Below are positions 32,322-41,781 of a stretch of 64,000 nucleotides of DNA, piece after piece. Each line of letters opens with the position of its first letter. Within the stretch, counting starts at the first letter, position 1. Position numbers and translations under genes: made by a program. The DNA is from Candidatus Izemoplasmatales bacterium. GTDB lineage: Bacteria; Bacillota_I; Bacilli_A; Izemoplasmatales; Hujiaoplasmataceae. The notes below the pieces were generated by a model. The model saw only the letters and a list, made by a program, of their open reading frames with translations, searched no databases and was not told the DNA's origin. The stretch lies in contig JAQVVR010000005.1 of assembly GCA_028698875.1 (NCBI GenBank), positions 19,916 to 83,915 of the forward strand, given 5' to 3'.

Positions 32322-34115
32322 ATGCCATTTCTCCCAATTAACAAGCAAGAAATGATTCAAGCTAACATTATTAAACCCGATTTCGTATTTGTTTCTGGTG
32401 ATGGTTATTGTGATCATCCATCTTTTGGTACAGCTATTATTGCCCGAATGTTGGAACGATTTGGTTACTCGGTTTGTATCTTGTCTCAACCTGACATTCG
32501 CAATTTTAAAGTTTGGTTAGAGTTTGGATTTCCTCGATTAGGATGGTTGGTTAATAGTGGCAATATTGATTCAATGGTCAATCATTATACGGTGGGTAAA
32601 AGACGACGCAAAACCGATAGTTATACACCGGGTGGAATAATAGGAAAACGCCCTGACAGAGCGATAATTAAGTATTGTAACGAGATTAGAAGAGTTGATC
32701 CTAATGGTGCGATTATCATTGGAGGAATCGAGGCATCGTTACGTCGGCTTTCCCATTATGACTATTGGGATGATACAGTTCGAAAAAGCATTATCATTGA
32801 CTCCCAAGCCGATTTACTTGTATATGGAATGGGCGAAAAAACAATCATTGAGATTGCGGATTATTTAGCTTCAGGACTAAAAATTAGGGATTTGATTTTT
32901 ATCAAAGGAACAGTATGGAAAACTAAAGATATTTCTTTGATTCCCAACAGTGCTATCAAATTGCCAAGTTATGATTTAATTCGCACTGACAAAAAAACTT
33001 ACGCCGAATCGTTCATGATCCAATATAACAATACGGATTCCATTACTGGGAAGCCTCTATGTGAACCTTGTCAAAATGAGTTCATTATCCAAAATCCACC
33101 ACGCGAACCTTTGACTCGTGAAGAAATGGACCAAGTATATAACCTGCCATTTATGCGTACAGCGCATCCTTTGTTGGAAAAAATCGGTCATATTGCAGCA
33201 ATGGATGAAATTCGTCATTCAATCACAATTAACCGTGGATGCTATGGGGGATGCTCTTTTTGCGCTTTGACAATGCATCAAGGGCGAGTAATTCAGTCTC
33301 GTAGTAAAGACTCAGTGATTAGAGAAGCCAAGCAAATTATTGCCGATCCGGAGTTTAAAGGGTATATTCATGATGTCGGTGGGCCAACGGCCAATTTTTA
33401 CCAACCTGCCTGCGATAAACAATTAGAATTCGGTGTTTGTTCCAATAAACAGTGTTTACATCCGACACCATGTAAAAACTTAAAAGTTGATCACACGGAC
33501 TATCTTGACATCCTACGAACGTTACGAGAATTAGCTGGTATAAAAAAAGTATTTGTCAGAAGCGGAGTCAGATATGATTATGTCATGTATGACAAAAATG
33601 ATGATTTCTTTCGCGAGTTAGTTCAATACCATGTTTCCGGACAGTTAAAAGTCGCTCCCGAACATGTTTCGGATACGGTTCTTGATCTAATGGGAAAACC
33701 GCATAAAGCGCTTTATGATCGATTCGTGAAAAAGTATTTTCAGTTGAATGCGGACTTGCATAAGGAACAATATCTTGTTCCCTACCTAATGAGTTCACAT
33801 CCGGGATCTACTTTAAATGATGCAATTATTCTTGCGGAATACATTCGCGACATCGGGTATAATCCCGAACAAGTTCAGGATTTTTATCCAACGCCGGCGA
33901 CCTTATCGACAACGATGTATCATACTGGACTTGACCCACGGACAATGAAACCCATTTATATTCCCAAGAGTCAACATGAAAAAGCAATGCAAAGAGCTTT
34001 GATTCAATACCGAGATCCAAAGAACTATGCTTTAGTGTTGGAAGCTTTAACAAAAGCTAATCGCTTTGATTTAATTGGGTTTGGAGAAAAGTGTTTAATC
34101 CACCCACAAAGATAA
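32322..34115 (+). CDS. YgiQ family radical SAM protein
   Basis: The 597-residue protein has the YgiQ N-terminal region (DFVFVSGDGYCDHPSFGTA, split as FVFVSGDGYCDHPSFG) and the radical SAM motif CYGGCSFC. It also has the family-specific VAPEHVSDTVLDLMGKP and DFYPTPATLSTTMYHTG. The enzyme probably uses a [4Fe-4S] cluster and SAM, but no reaction is established for this family. It is shorter than many YgiQ proteins, which carry a longer C-terminal tail. GGAGTGTG precedes the ATG. Confidence 0.9.
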   Translation: MPFLPINKQEMIQANIIKPDFVFVSGDGYCDHPSFGTAIIARMLERFGYSVCILSQPDIRNFKVWLEFGFPRLGWLVNSGNIDSMVNHYTVGKRRRKTDSYTPGGIIGKRPDRAIIKYCNEIRRVDPNGAIIIGGIEASLRRLSHYDYWDDTVRKSIIIDSQADLLVYGMGEKTIIEIADYLASGLKIRDLIFIKGTVWKTKDISLIPNSAIKLPSYDLIRTDKKTYAESFMIQYNNTDSITGKPLCEPCQNEFIIQNPPREPLTREEMDQVYNLPFMRTAHPLLEKIGHIAAMDEIRHSITINRGCYGGCSFCALTMHQGRVIQSRSKDSVIREAKQIIADPEFKGYIHDVGGPTANFYQPACDKQLEFGVCSNKQCLHPTPCKNLKVDHTDYLDILRTLRELAGIKKVFVRSGVRYDYVMYDKNDDFFRELVQYHVSGQLKVAPEHVSDTVLDLMGKPHKALYDRFVKKYFQLNADLHKEQYLVPYLMSSHPGSTLNDAIILAEYIRDIGYNPEQVQDFYPTPATLSTTMYHTGLDPRTMKPIYIPKSQHEKAMQRALIQYRDPKNYALVLEALTKANRFDLIGFGEKCLIHPQR

Positions 34116-34167
34116 CGACAATCGAGTTGCACAAGAATAATGGTATATCATTTATAATATCAAACCT

Positions 34168-34193
34168 AAACCGGGATCGATTTCCGGTTTTTT
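34168..34193 (+). terminator. Terminator after the YgiQ-like gene
   Basis: AAACCGG (34168-34174) pairs with CCGGTTT (34184-34190), followed by T. Confidence 0.82.
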
Positions 34194-34227
34194 AAAACGC
34201 AAAAAATTGTTATGTCAATAAAAAAAT

Positions 34228-34256
34228 TGGACAATAGACTAGAAATTATGTATAAT
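34228..34256 (+). promoter_or_regulatory. Promoter of the yqeG-yqeH-yqeK-rsfS-yqeM operon
   Basis: TGGACA (34228-34233), 17 bases, TATAAT (34251-34256); the -35 differs from consensus at one base. Confidence 0.72.
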
Positions 34257-34282
34257 AAAAGGTATCATCCGGAGGTTAGGCT

Positions 34283-34843
34283 ATGATCGAATTGTTTGTT
34301 AAAGAAACGCTTTTTATACCGGACGACTATCAGAAAACAATATATGACATTAATTACGATCAACTAGCTGCTTCTGGTATCAAAACGATACTGATGGATT
34401 TGGACAATACTATCATTCCTTATGATGAATCACATGCTTCATCGCAGATTATGACCCTTTTTAAATCGGTCTTGGCCAAAGGGCTCGTGATTATCATTAT
34501 CTCAAATAACCACGGGCAACGAGTGAAAGGTTTTGCAGAAGAAGTGGGATGTCCATTTGTCCAAAGAGCTAAAAAGCCGTTATCTTATGGTTTTATTAAG
34601 GCAGTAAAACTAGGAGATACGACAAATCCGGCGCAAATATGTGTCATTGGTGATCAATTGATGACCGATATTTGGGGAAGCAAACGACTCGGATACCGTG
34701 GAATTCTCGTCAACGCGATAAAGCGAAACACGGAGAAATGGTTTACCCGGCTTAATCGTCGTTTAGAACAAAAAATATTGTTAATAATTCAAAAGAAACA
34801 CCCTGAAATATATAACAAATTGCATTTGGTGGAAAAGAGGTAG
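34283..34843 (+). CDS. yqeG: YqeG family HAD phosphatase
   Basis: The 186-residue HAD hydrolase has motif I MDLDNTIIPYD, motif II ISNN and motif III IGDQLMTDIWGSKRLGY. It belongs to the YqeG (HAD IIIA, PGP-like) group found beside yqeH in Firmicutes. The natural substrate is uncertain; phosphatidylglycerophosphate is the activity known from related eukaryotic enzymes. GGAGGTTAGGC precedes the ATG. It starts a block syntenic with the Bacillus yqe-com region. Confidence 0.9.
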   Translation: MIELFVKETLFIPDDYQKTIYDINYDQLAASGIKTILMDLDNTIIPYDESHASSQIMTLFKSVLAKGLVIIIISNNHGQRVKGFAEEVGCPFVQRAKKPLSYGFIKAVKLGDTTNPAQICVIGDQLMTDIWGSKRLGYRGILVNAIKRNTEKWFTRLNRRLEQKILLIIQKKHPEIYNKLHLVEKR

Positions 34844-34849
34844 ACATTG

Positions 34850-35968
34850 ATGGATGAATTATTTTGTTCAGGTTGTGGAGCAAAGATTCAGCATGAGGAT
34901 CGAATGCGTCCTGGTTATGTGTCGGAAACTGTCCTTTCTGAGAAAGAGCCAAAGGATTTAATTTGTCAAAGGTGCTTTCGAATCCGTCACTATAGCGACG
35001 TAATTACTACTTGTTTAACCAATGAAGATTATTTAAACGTCATCAGTAAAATCGGTGCCGAAAACGCTTTGATAGTTAAAATCGTTGATATTTTTGATTA
35101 TACTGGTTCGTTTGTATCTTCGATCAAACAATTAACCGGCAACCAAGATGTCATCCTTGTCGGTAACAAGATGGATTTGTTACCAAAGAACGTCAAACAG
35201 GATAAGATTTTGTCATGGTTAAAAATGATGCTCGCTAACGAAGGATTTAATGTACTTGACTGCATCTTAATATCTGCAAAATTTGGTCATAATTTTGATG
35301 ATTTGATGGATATGATATATAAATACAAAGGGAACCGAAATGTATATCTGGTCGGTTCGACTAATGTGGGGAAATCGCGAATCATTAATCAAATATTAAA
35401 ACGATACATGGGTGCTCCCGTCGATGTTGTGACGGTATCTTCCAATCCTGGAACGACAATTGGCTTAATCGGATTTCCTTTAAGCGATGGAACAACGATT
35501 TATGATACACCAGGGGTTATAAACAAACATCAATATACACACTATCTGACACGACCATCATATAAAACAACGGTTCCAAAAAAAGAAATCAAACCTTTAG
35601 TTTTCCAATTATGCGAAGGCCAAACTTTGTTTTTTGGCGGATTGGCACGGATTGATATCATAAATGGAGAAACAGGTGATCGGATTAATGTCGTTACTTA
35701 TTTTGCAAACACACTAAATGTTCACCGTACTAAAACGGAACGAGCCGACGAATTATATGCTACAAAACTTTATTCTTTGTTAACCCCGCCGTTTTCCCCT
35801 GATGAAGATGTTCCAAAATGGGTTTCTCACGATTTCAAAATCCGTGACAATTTGAAATATGATGTCGTTTTTTGTGGTTTGGGGTTTGTGACGATGCGGG
35901 GACCATTTTATGTTCGTGTGCATGCACCATTCGTTGTTGGCGTGTTTATCCGCCCCGCCATTATTTGA
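34850..35968 (+). CDS. yqeH: Ribosome biogenesis GTPase YqeH (circularly permuted)
   Basis: The 372-residue protein has an N-terminal zinc ribbon (CSGCG ... CQRCFRIRHY) and a GTPase whose motifs occur in permuted order: G4 NKMDLL first, then G1 GSTNVGKS and G3 DTPGV. YqeH helps assemble the 30S subunit. The ATG at 34850 follows AGAGGT by seven bases; an in-frame TTG one codon upstream is rejected. The gene ends one base before the yqeK start. In Bacillus, aroE, yhbY and nadD lie between yqeH and yqeK; they are absent here. Confidence 0.93.
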   Translation: MDELFCSGCGAKIQHEDRMRPGYVSETVLSEKEPKDLICQRCFRIRHYSDVITTCLTNEDYLNVISKIGAENALIVKIVDIFDYTGSFVSSIKQLTGNQDVILVGNKMDLLPKNVKQDKILSWLKMMLANEGFNVLDCILISAKFGHNFDDLMDMIYKYKGNRNVYLVGSTNVGKSRIINQILKRYMGAPVDVVTVSSNPGTTIGLIGFPLSDGTTIYDTPGVINKHQYTHYLTRPSYKTTVPKKEIKPLVFQLCEGQTLFFGGLARIDIINGETGDRINVVTYFANTLNVHRTKTERADELYATKLYSLLTPPFSPDEDVPKWVSHDFKIRDNLKYDVVFCGLGFVTMRGPFYVRVHAPFVVGVFIRPAII

Positions 35969-35969
35969 T

Positions 35970-36554
35970 ATGAGAAGTTTTGCAGAATTGTATCCGATCG
36001 TTAAGCATAAATTGGAAATTCATCATGGATCTCACCGATTTGTCCACACGCTTGGAGTTATCAATGTGGCTGAAGAGTTAGCTAAAATATATGATGTCGA
36101 TATTGAAAAAGCTAAAATTGCGGCATTATTACATGATGCGACCAAACACGACGATTTGGACAATCAAGAAAGAAATATCATTCGTTATTTCGGAGAAAAC
36201 ATATTAAAATCGTGGCCAAAACAGTTATATCACGGTTTTTCAGCGGTAGTCTATGCTGAAGAAGAACTCGGCATTGATGATCCCATGATTTTAGCGGCCA
36301 TAAAAAATCATTCTGTTGGACGTCCCGCGATGTCATTACTGGAAAAAATCATTTTTGTAGCTGACTACTTAGAGCCCACCCGAGGATTACACACAGAGAA
36401 TATTATGGAAGTAGCTCGCCATAATATTGATAAAGCGGTGGCTATAATTGCAAAATCGTCATTAAAGTATGTCAGCGACATGGGATATGAAGTTGTCCCA
36501 TTAAGTTGGCAAACCAAGGTCTATTATGAAAAATATCTGGAGGATAACGAATGA
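35970..36554 (+). CDS. yqeK: YqeK HD-domain diadenosine tetraphosphatase
   Basis: The 194-residue HD-superfamily hydrolase has HRFVHTLGV, the paired ALLHDATKHD, a later NHSVG and FVADYLEP, together giving the metal-binding His/Asp set. Bacterial YqeK enzymes cleave Ap4A symmetrically to two ADP with a di-iron centre. The start at 35970 is one base after the yqeH stop and lacks a clear ribosome site, so translation is probably coupled. A longer in-frame start lies inside yqeH. It overlaps rsfS by four bases. Confidence 0.9.
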   Translation: MRSFAELYPIVKHKLEIHHGSHRFVHTLGVINVAEELAKIYDVDIEKAKIAALLHDATKHDDLDNQERNIIRYFGENILKSWPKQLYHGFSAVVYAEEELGIDDPMILAAIKNHSVGRPAMSLLEKIIFVADYLEPTRGLHTENIMEVARHNIDKAVAIIAKSSLKYVSDMGYEVVPLSWQTKVYYEKYLEDNE

Positions 36555-36898
36555 ATGAAAAACTGAAGCGGGTTGTCAAAGCGTTGGATGACTTAAAATT
36601 GACAGATATCCGTATCTTTGACTTTCGGACCTTTTCACCACATTTTGATTTTCAGGTGATTGCGACAGGAAACAGCGAGCGGCAAGTTGGTGCTTCTGTC
36701 AAGCATTTATATGATAGTCTTCCCGAATACAATTTAACAAAGATAGAAGGTGCCGCTGAAGCTCGATGGATTCTTTTCGATTTAGGAGACATTATAATTA
36801 GTGTCATGCATCGGGATGAACGCGAATATTATCAGTTAGAAAAATTATTCGTTCAACACGACGAAATTCTTGTGAAGGACTTAATCGATGGAATATGA
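36551..36898 (+). CDS. rsfS: Ribosomal silencing factor RsfS
   Basis: The 115-residue protein matches the RsfS/Iojap family, with the C-terminal pattern EGAAEARWILFDLGDIIISVMH split by WxLxDxGDxxxHxF-like residues. RsfS binds L14 on the 50S subunit and blocks subunit joining in starved cells. It overlaps yqeK by four bases and yqeM by eleven, as in compact Firmicute operons. GGAGGATAACGA precedes the ATG. Confidence 0.92.
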   Translation: MNEKLKRVVKALDDLKLTDIRIFDFRTFSPHFDFQVIATGNSERQVGASVKHLYDSLPEYNLTKIEGAAEARWILFDLGDIIISVMHRDEREYYQLEKLFVQHDEILVKDLIDGI

Positions 36899-37568
36899 TT
36901 ATTTAGCTAATTTTTATGATGCCTTCATCGATGAGGATGTATATCGTAATTATTTAGAATTGATGGATAAGTATACATCTTTTGGATCTTTACTGGATAT
37001 TGGATGTGGAACGGGAACATTATCGTTGGAACTTGCAGAAGCCGGATATGATGTGACCGCAACCGATCTGTCGGAGGAGATGCTCCAGATTGTTCAGTAC
37101 CGGGCCCACGAGAGCAACATTTCCCTCAAAATATTTGTTTATGACATGCTTGATCCCATTGAAGAGCGATTTGATACGGTTGTCGCCTCGATGGATGTTA
37201 TCAATCATTTAGCTGACTTGGAAGATGTTCACTTTGGATTTACCAATATTTTCCAAGCTTTAAATCCCAACGGAGTCTTTATTTTCGATATTTTATCAGC
37301 GGATTATATTGATGCTTTAGATGGATATTCCGAAGATGATGAAGATTATCACTTTCATTGGGAATGTCACAAGGGAAATAACGAACATAGCATCGTTCAC
37401 ACGGTTTCTTTAAAACTAGACGATTCAAATCATGATATCCATATATATGAAGAAACCCATGATCTTTCGTTGTATATGGACATCGCTTCTCGTGTCGGAT
37501 TTACATTACTTGAAACCATGTCAATGCCGGAACGAACGATTATCGTGTTACAAAAAAAGGAAAAATAA
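36888..37568 (+). CDS. yqeM: YqeM-like class I SAM methyltransferase
   Basis: The 226-residue protein has SAM motif I LLDIGCGTGTLSLELA, an acidic loop ATDLSEEM and VVASMDVINHL. It sits at the position of Bacillus yqeM, after rsfS and before comEA. It was once grouped with CmoA, but its substrate in Firmicutes is not established. It overlaps rsfS by eleven bases. Confidence 0.88.
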   Translation: MEYDYLANFYDAFIDEDVYRNYLELMDKYTSFGSLLDIGCGTGTLSLELAEAGYDVTATDLSEEMLQIVQYRAHESNISLKIFVYDMLDPIEERFDTVVASMDVINHLADLEDVHFGFTNIFQALNPNGVFIFDILSADYIDALDGYSEDDEDYHFHWECHKGNNEHSIVHTVSLKLDDSNHDIHIYEETHDLSLYMDIASRVGFTLLETMSMPERTIIVLQKKEK

Positions 37569-37612
37569 AGTAGAAAAGCTCATTTAGCGTATGATGTTAA
37601 CGAGGTGAAAAT

Positions 37613-38605
37613 ATGCTTACGTTCATCAAACGATTTTCGGGCTTTTTTTTATTGATTGGTGGTATAGTCGGTCTTATTGTTGTCAATATAGTATCAAATA
37701 ATAACGAAAAAAATGAAGTTGTGGAAAACACAACCTCGCTTATATCTTCAACTAATGATGGTTATGTGCTTGTCGACATCAAGGGAGCGGTAGTGAGACC
37801 GGGAGTATATCGAGTTAGCGTGGGATCAAGGATTCAAGATGTTATCAATGCGGCCGATGGATTATTAGAAAAAGCTGATTTATCGGCGATTAATGCTTCA
37901 GTAATCGTCGTAGATGAAATGGTCATAATCATACCCGAGGTCCAGCAAGAGGATAATTTAGACCATTTTGTATGTGTCGACATCAAAGGACAAATTGCAA
38001 AGCCAGGAATTTATTGGTTGCCTGTTGGTTCTCGAATAGGTGATGCCTTGGTTCTTGCTGGAGGGCTGACAATCAATGCGGATGTGATGACCATCAATCA
38101 AGCCCAAATCGTCAGCGATGAAATGGTTATTTACATTCCTTCTCGGATGGAAACGAGTCAAATGACGACAACATCAGTGTTAAGTTATTGTTATGTTCAA
38201 ATTACGGGGGAGATTATAAGACCGGGACTATATTATGTCAAGATTTCTTCTACTATTCGCGATGTCATTAACTTGGCTGGAGGGTTGTCAATTGATGCTT
38301 CAACATCGAATTTGGAATTGGCCGAAGTAATTACAGCGGGAATGACAATAAATGTTTTAAGTAAGGCTGAGGCCCAAACTATACAAAATGACAATATAAA
38401 CCAGAATGCGACAGGATTGATTAACATTAATACCGCAACATTGCAGGAGTTGGATAGCCTTTACGGAATCGGTTCGGTTCTCGCGCAAGCAATTATCGAT
38501 TTTCGTGCCGAATATGGTTATTTCGCCTCAATTGAAGATATCATGCTCGTTTCTGGTATTAAACAAAGTGTATATGAAAAAATTAAAGACGATATTACTG
38601 TGTGA
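37613..38605 (+). CDS. comEA: ComEA-like DNA receptor with three SLBB domains
   Basis: The 330-residue protein has an N-terminal membrane anchor (about residues 9-28) and an outward-facing region with three SLBB repeats, recognisable from VDIKGAVVRPGVYRV, VDIKGQIAKPGIYWL and VQITGEIIRPGLYYV. A helix-hairpin-helix domain follows (NINTATLQELDSLYGIG to VSGIKQSVYEKI). ComEA binds incoming DNA and passes it to ComEC. Bacillus ComEA has a single SLBB, so three is unusual. GAGGTG is six bases before the ATG. The gene overlaps comEC by 32 bases; comEB is absent. Confidence 0.9.
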   Translation: MLTFIKRFSGFFLLIGGIVGLIVVNIVSNNNEKNEVVENTTSLISSTNDGYVLVDIKGAVVRPGVYRVSVGSRIQDVINAADGLLEKADLSAINASVIVVDEMVIIIPEVQQEDNLDHFVCVDIKGQIAKPGIYWLPVGSRIGDALVLAGGLTINADVMTINQAQIVSDEMVIYIPSRMETSQMTTTSVLSYCYVQITGEIIRPGLYYVKISSTIRDVINLAGGLSIDASTSNLELAEVITAGMTINVLSKAEAQTIQNDNINQNATGLININTATLQELDSLYGIGSVLAQAIIDFRAEYGYFASIEDIMLVSGIKQSVYEKIKDDITV

Positions 38606-40739
38606 TACTGGGTATTTTATCCATTTGGCAATAGTAATGGTTTTAACACTTATTAGTATTAACCATCTTATTGTCCTTGGCTTATTGTTGGCGGAAGTGC
38701 TATATTTATGGAGTAAAATGCGGCGCCTGTTTTACGTGGCGCTTTTTTTTGTGGCTTTACTTGCGGGATCAATATTGATTCATGCTGCCCTTCTTGATTT
38801 ACCTCAAAACGATTTTTATGAAGGGACGATAATTGAAGTGGCTGATAATAATTTTGTTATGCAAGCAGGACTTCGCAAGATTATCGTCTACCATGATGAT
38901 GTAACGATAAAATTAGGAGATAAAGTTAGGGTATCTGGAGATCAATTTTCTAATAAAGGTTATCGAATAAGTCATCGGTTTGAGTACCGATATTATTTGG
39001 CATCACAAGGAATTGCCGCTACTATATATGCAGATGATTTGGTAGTTACTGGGCATTCATTTCACATAAATAGTATCAAAACCAATATTGTTGATTACTT
39101 TAAACGGGTTTTTTCGCAACCAGTTTGGACAATGATGGTTTTTATTCTGTTTGGAGATAATTACTTAGCTGATGAAACAACTGTAGCAATTCAAAGACTG
39201 GGAATTTCGCATTTGTTTGCTATCTCTGGAATGCATATCGCTCTAATAGTCGGTTTTTTGGACCGTGTCCTAAAACGATTGTATATTCCCAAAAAGGCAA
39301 AAGAGATTGTTATAATCTCCCTTTTGTGTTTTTACATGATACTAACTGGTTTTGCAGTTTCCGTGGTTCGAGCAGTGTTAATAGTTGTGTGTATTTATGT
39401 TAAGGAATGGAAATCACTCCCATTTTCTAAATTGGATTTAATGAGTTTTATCTTGATGCTTTTCCTGTTATATAATCCCTTTTTGATTCACGCTTTAGGA
39501 TTTCAACTCAGTTTCCTCATCGCTTTTGCAATTGTCATTGGGAAGGATTTGTTAAAAACTACTAATCCGCTTGTGGCAATCATTAAAATCACTATTTATG
39601 CTAATTTGATAGCATTGCCGATTTTGTTGGAGGTCAATAAGGAATTTAATTATTTGACAATTCCCGCTAACTTGATTTTTGTGGTTTTCTTTGAAAAAGT
39701 TATGTTACCAATCACGTTTCTTGTCACATTCATCCCATCGTTAGAGATGGTCTTTGCCTATGTTATTGATGTTTTTGAAACGGGAATAATGTTTTTGGCT
39801 CAATTTGATACCGCGATAAAATTTAACTTTGCTTCTGATCTTGCCAAAGTAATCTATTTTCTCCTTATCCTTTCCCTTCTGATCAGGATTGAGACCAAGC
39901 GTAAATGCCATATTCAGATTGCTTCATTAATTTTGCTTGTTTTAGTAAATTTAACGTTTTCGACACTGCCGATGGTAACGTTTGTAAAAGTATTTGATGT
40001 CGGGCAAGGCGATGCCATTTACCTTCATGACTCGGAATGTGACATTTTGATTGACACGGGAGATGTTGACGATTATGATACTTTAATTACTTATTTCAAA
40101 GGTGAGAATATTACCCATTTGGATCAATTGATCATCACTCATGATCACAGCGATCACTGTGGGGAAATTCACGATTTACTCGCAGAAATTACGGTTGGAG
40201 AAATCATTGTTGGTAAAATTACCCCAACGCTTAAAGATCTTGATGTCCGTGTTGTTTCTGAGGGTGATACTATCGGGGGGAAATATATAAAACTAACCGT
40301 TTTGTCCGCATATCGAGACGATACAATCGAAAATAACAACTCATTGGTTTTATATGGTCGAATTGGATTTCATAACTGGCTTTTTATGGGTGATGCCGAA
40401 ACCGAAGTCGAAAAAGACATAATCAAACATGGCGATTTGGCAGTGGATATTATTAAGATTGGTCATCATGGTAGCAACACCTCATCAACAAAGACGTTTA
40501 TCGCGGCAATTAATGCCACTGGCGCAATAATTTCCGTAGGACAGGGTAATTCCTTTGGCCATCCTGACGAAAGTGTAATATCTCGTCTTGATGAATATGA
40601 CGTCACGGTATTTAGAACCGATCAAATGGGAACCATAACTTTTGTGTACTTGCCGCTTTGGGATCGAGCTATTGTAACCAAGGATGATCGGGACAATCTT
40701 TTTAATAATGATATTGCCAGATTTTTGGGGTTTTTTTAA
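38574..40739 (+). CDS. comEC: ComEC DNA-uptake channel
   Basis: The 721-residue protein has an N-terminal set of helices, a middle Competence domain (FAISGMHIALIVGF) and a C-terminal metallo-beta-lactamase-like domain with DVGQGDAIYLH and the metal motif ITHDHSDHCGE. ComEC forms the membrane pore for single-stranded DNA in natural transformation. The ATG at 38574 lies inside comEA and has no clear ribosome site, so coupling is likely; ATG at 38637 is an alternative. With ComEA next to it, the core uptake channel is present. Pilus genes are not in the window. Confidence 0.92.
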   Translation: MKKLKTILLCDTGYFIHLAIVMVLTLISINHLIVLGLLLAEVLYLWSKMRRLFYVALFFVALLAGSILIHAALLDLPQNDFYEGTIIEVADNNFVMQAGLRKIIVYHDDVTIKLGDKVRVSGDQFSNKGYRISHRFEYRYYLASQGIAATIYADDLVVTGHSFHINSIKTNIVDYFKRVFSQPVWTMMVFILFGDNYLADETTVAIQRLGISHLFAISGMHIALIVGFLDRVLKRLYIPKKAKEIVIISLLCFYMILTGFAVSVVRAVLIVVCIYVKEWKSLPFSKLDLMSFILMLFLLYNPFLIHALGFQLSFLIAFAIVIGKDLLKTTNPLVAIIKITIYANLIALPILLEVNKEFNYLTIPANLIFVVFFEKVMLPITFLVTFIPSLEMVFAYVIDVFETGIMFLAQFDTAIKFNFASDLAKVIYFLLILSLLIRIETKRKCHIQIASLILLVLVNLTFSTLPMVTFVKVFDVGQGDAIYLHDSECDILIDTGDVDDYDTLITYFKGENITHLDQLIITHDHSDHCGEIHDLLAEITVGEIIVGKITPTLKDLDVRVVSEGDTIGGKYIKLTVLSAYRDDTIENNNSLVLYGRIGFHNWLFMGDAETEVEKDIIKHGDLAVDIIKIGHHGSNTSSTKTFIAAINATGAIISVGQGNSFGHPDESVISRLDEYDVTVFRTDQMGTITFVYLPLWDRAIVTKDDRDNLFNNDIARFLGFF

Positions 40740-40766
40740 GATTTCTTAAAACCATTAAAATAATCA

Positions 40767-40775
40767 TGTTATAAT
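40767..40775 (+). promoter_or_regulatory. Extended -10 promoter of holA
   Basis: TGTTATAAT (TG-n-TATAAT). A weak -35, TTAAAA, starts at 40746. Confidence 0.5.
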
Positions 40776-40792
40776 AATATACGGTGATTTTT

Positions 40793-41758
40793 ATGAACGG
40801 TAATTTGTATTTACTTTTTGGAACAGATACATATTTACTTAAAAAAAGAACAGATAAATGCTTTTCTGATTATGGTGTCGGCGCTGAAGACATCGAGGTT
40901 TTTGATATGGAAGAAGTCAGTGTTGAGGTCGCGATTAACGCCGCTATGACAATCCCATTTTTATCAGAGAAGAAAGGTGTCATTCTTAAGAACTGTCACT
41001 TTCTTTCAGCCACTAAAGCTCCCAAAGAAGCAAATTATTCACTTGCCTACCTATATCGCTATCTTCGCAATCCGAATCCAACGACCATGATGATATTGCA
41101 AGCTCCATACGAAAAACTTGATACGCGCAAACAAGTATATAAAGTTTGCGAAGAAACTTGCGTTTTCGAAGAGTGCGTTCCCGTTGAAAAAATGGAAATG
41201 TATGGGATGATTAAAAAAATCTTGAACCAATCCGATAAGACTATTGAACCCAATGCTTTGGAAGAATTTGTCAATCGAACTAAGGATAGCACCTATCTAG
41301 CACTCAATGAACTGAACAAATTAATTGCCTACATCGGTGATCAGAAAATAATCGATTTGCCGACCGTATGGAAGGTGACGACTCGAGATGTTGAGGACAA
41401 TATTTATGAACTTGTCAATGCCATTCTTGCTAAGGATACACGTTCAATTACAAACATCTATCGTGACTTGGCCGAAGTTAACACCGAGCCAACAATCATT
41501 ATAAAAATGGTGGCTGACAAATTTCAAGAAATCCTTTACACTAAAGAATTATTTCGGACAAATCGTACATATGATGATGTCATGCGCTATTTTAACGCCT
41601 CAAAAGGCCGGACTTATTATATAGTAAAAAACGCCCGAGAAATCTCAGACGAATTGCTAAAAAAATATATGGAAGCATTAGAAGAAGTTGACTACCGAAT
41701 CAAAAGCGGGACCATTGATAAAAAAATTGGCGTTGAACTGTTTCTCTTGGGAATATAA
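40793..41758 (+). CDS. holA: DNA polymerase III delta subunit
   Basis: The 321-residue clamp-loader subunit starts NLYLLFGTDTYLLKKR, typical of HolA. It continues with an AAA+-like domain and the helical collar region (ELNKLIAYIG, VEDNIYELVNAI). It opens the sliding clamp during loading. The ATG at 40793 is used because GGTGA lies five bases before it; the in-frame GTG at 40784 is part of that site. It is convergent with rpsT, as in Bacillus. Confidence 0.9.
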   Translation: MNGNLYLLFGTDTYLLKKRTDKCFSDYGVGAEDIEVFDMEEVSVEVAINAAMTIPFLSEKKGVILKNCHFLSATKAPKEANYSLAYLYRYLRNPNPTTMMILQAPYEKLDTRKQVYKVCEETCVFEECVPVEKMEMYGMIKKILNQSDKTIEPNALEEFVNRTKDSTYLALNELNKLIAYIGDQKIIDLPTVWKVTTRDVEDNIYELVNAILAKDTRSITNIYRDLAEVNTEPTIIIKMVADKFQEILYTKELFRTNRTYDDVMRYFNASKGRTYYIVKNAREISDELLKKYMEALEEVDYRIKSGTIDKKIGVELFLLGI

Positions 41759-41759
41759 A

Positions 41760-41781
41760 AAAAAGCCAGATGGCTTTTTTT
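41760..41781. terminator. Bidirectional terminator between holA and rpsT
   Basis: AAAAAGCC (41760-41767), loop AGAT, GGCTTTTT (41772-41779), with A and T runs on either side. Confidence 0.88.

Noticed and set aside
34127-34193. Small RNA between the YgiQ-like gene and yqeG
   Set aside because: A TATAAT and a terminator are present, but the nearest -35-like element (TTGCAC) is 20 bases away and the transcript would be only about 30 bases.
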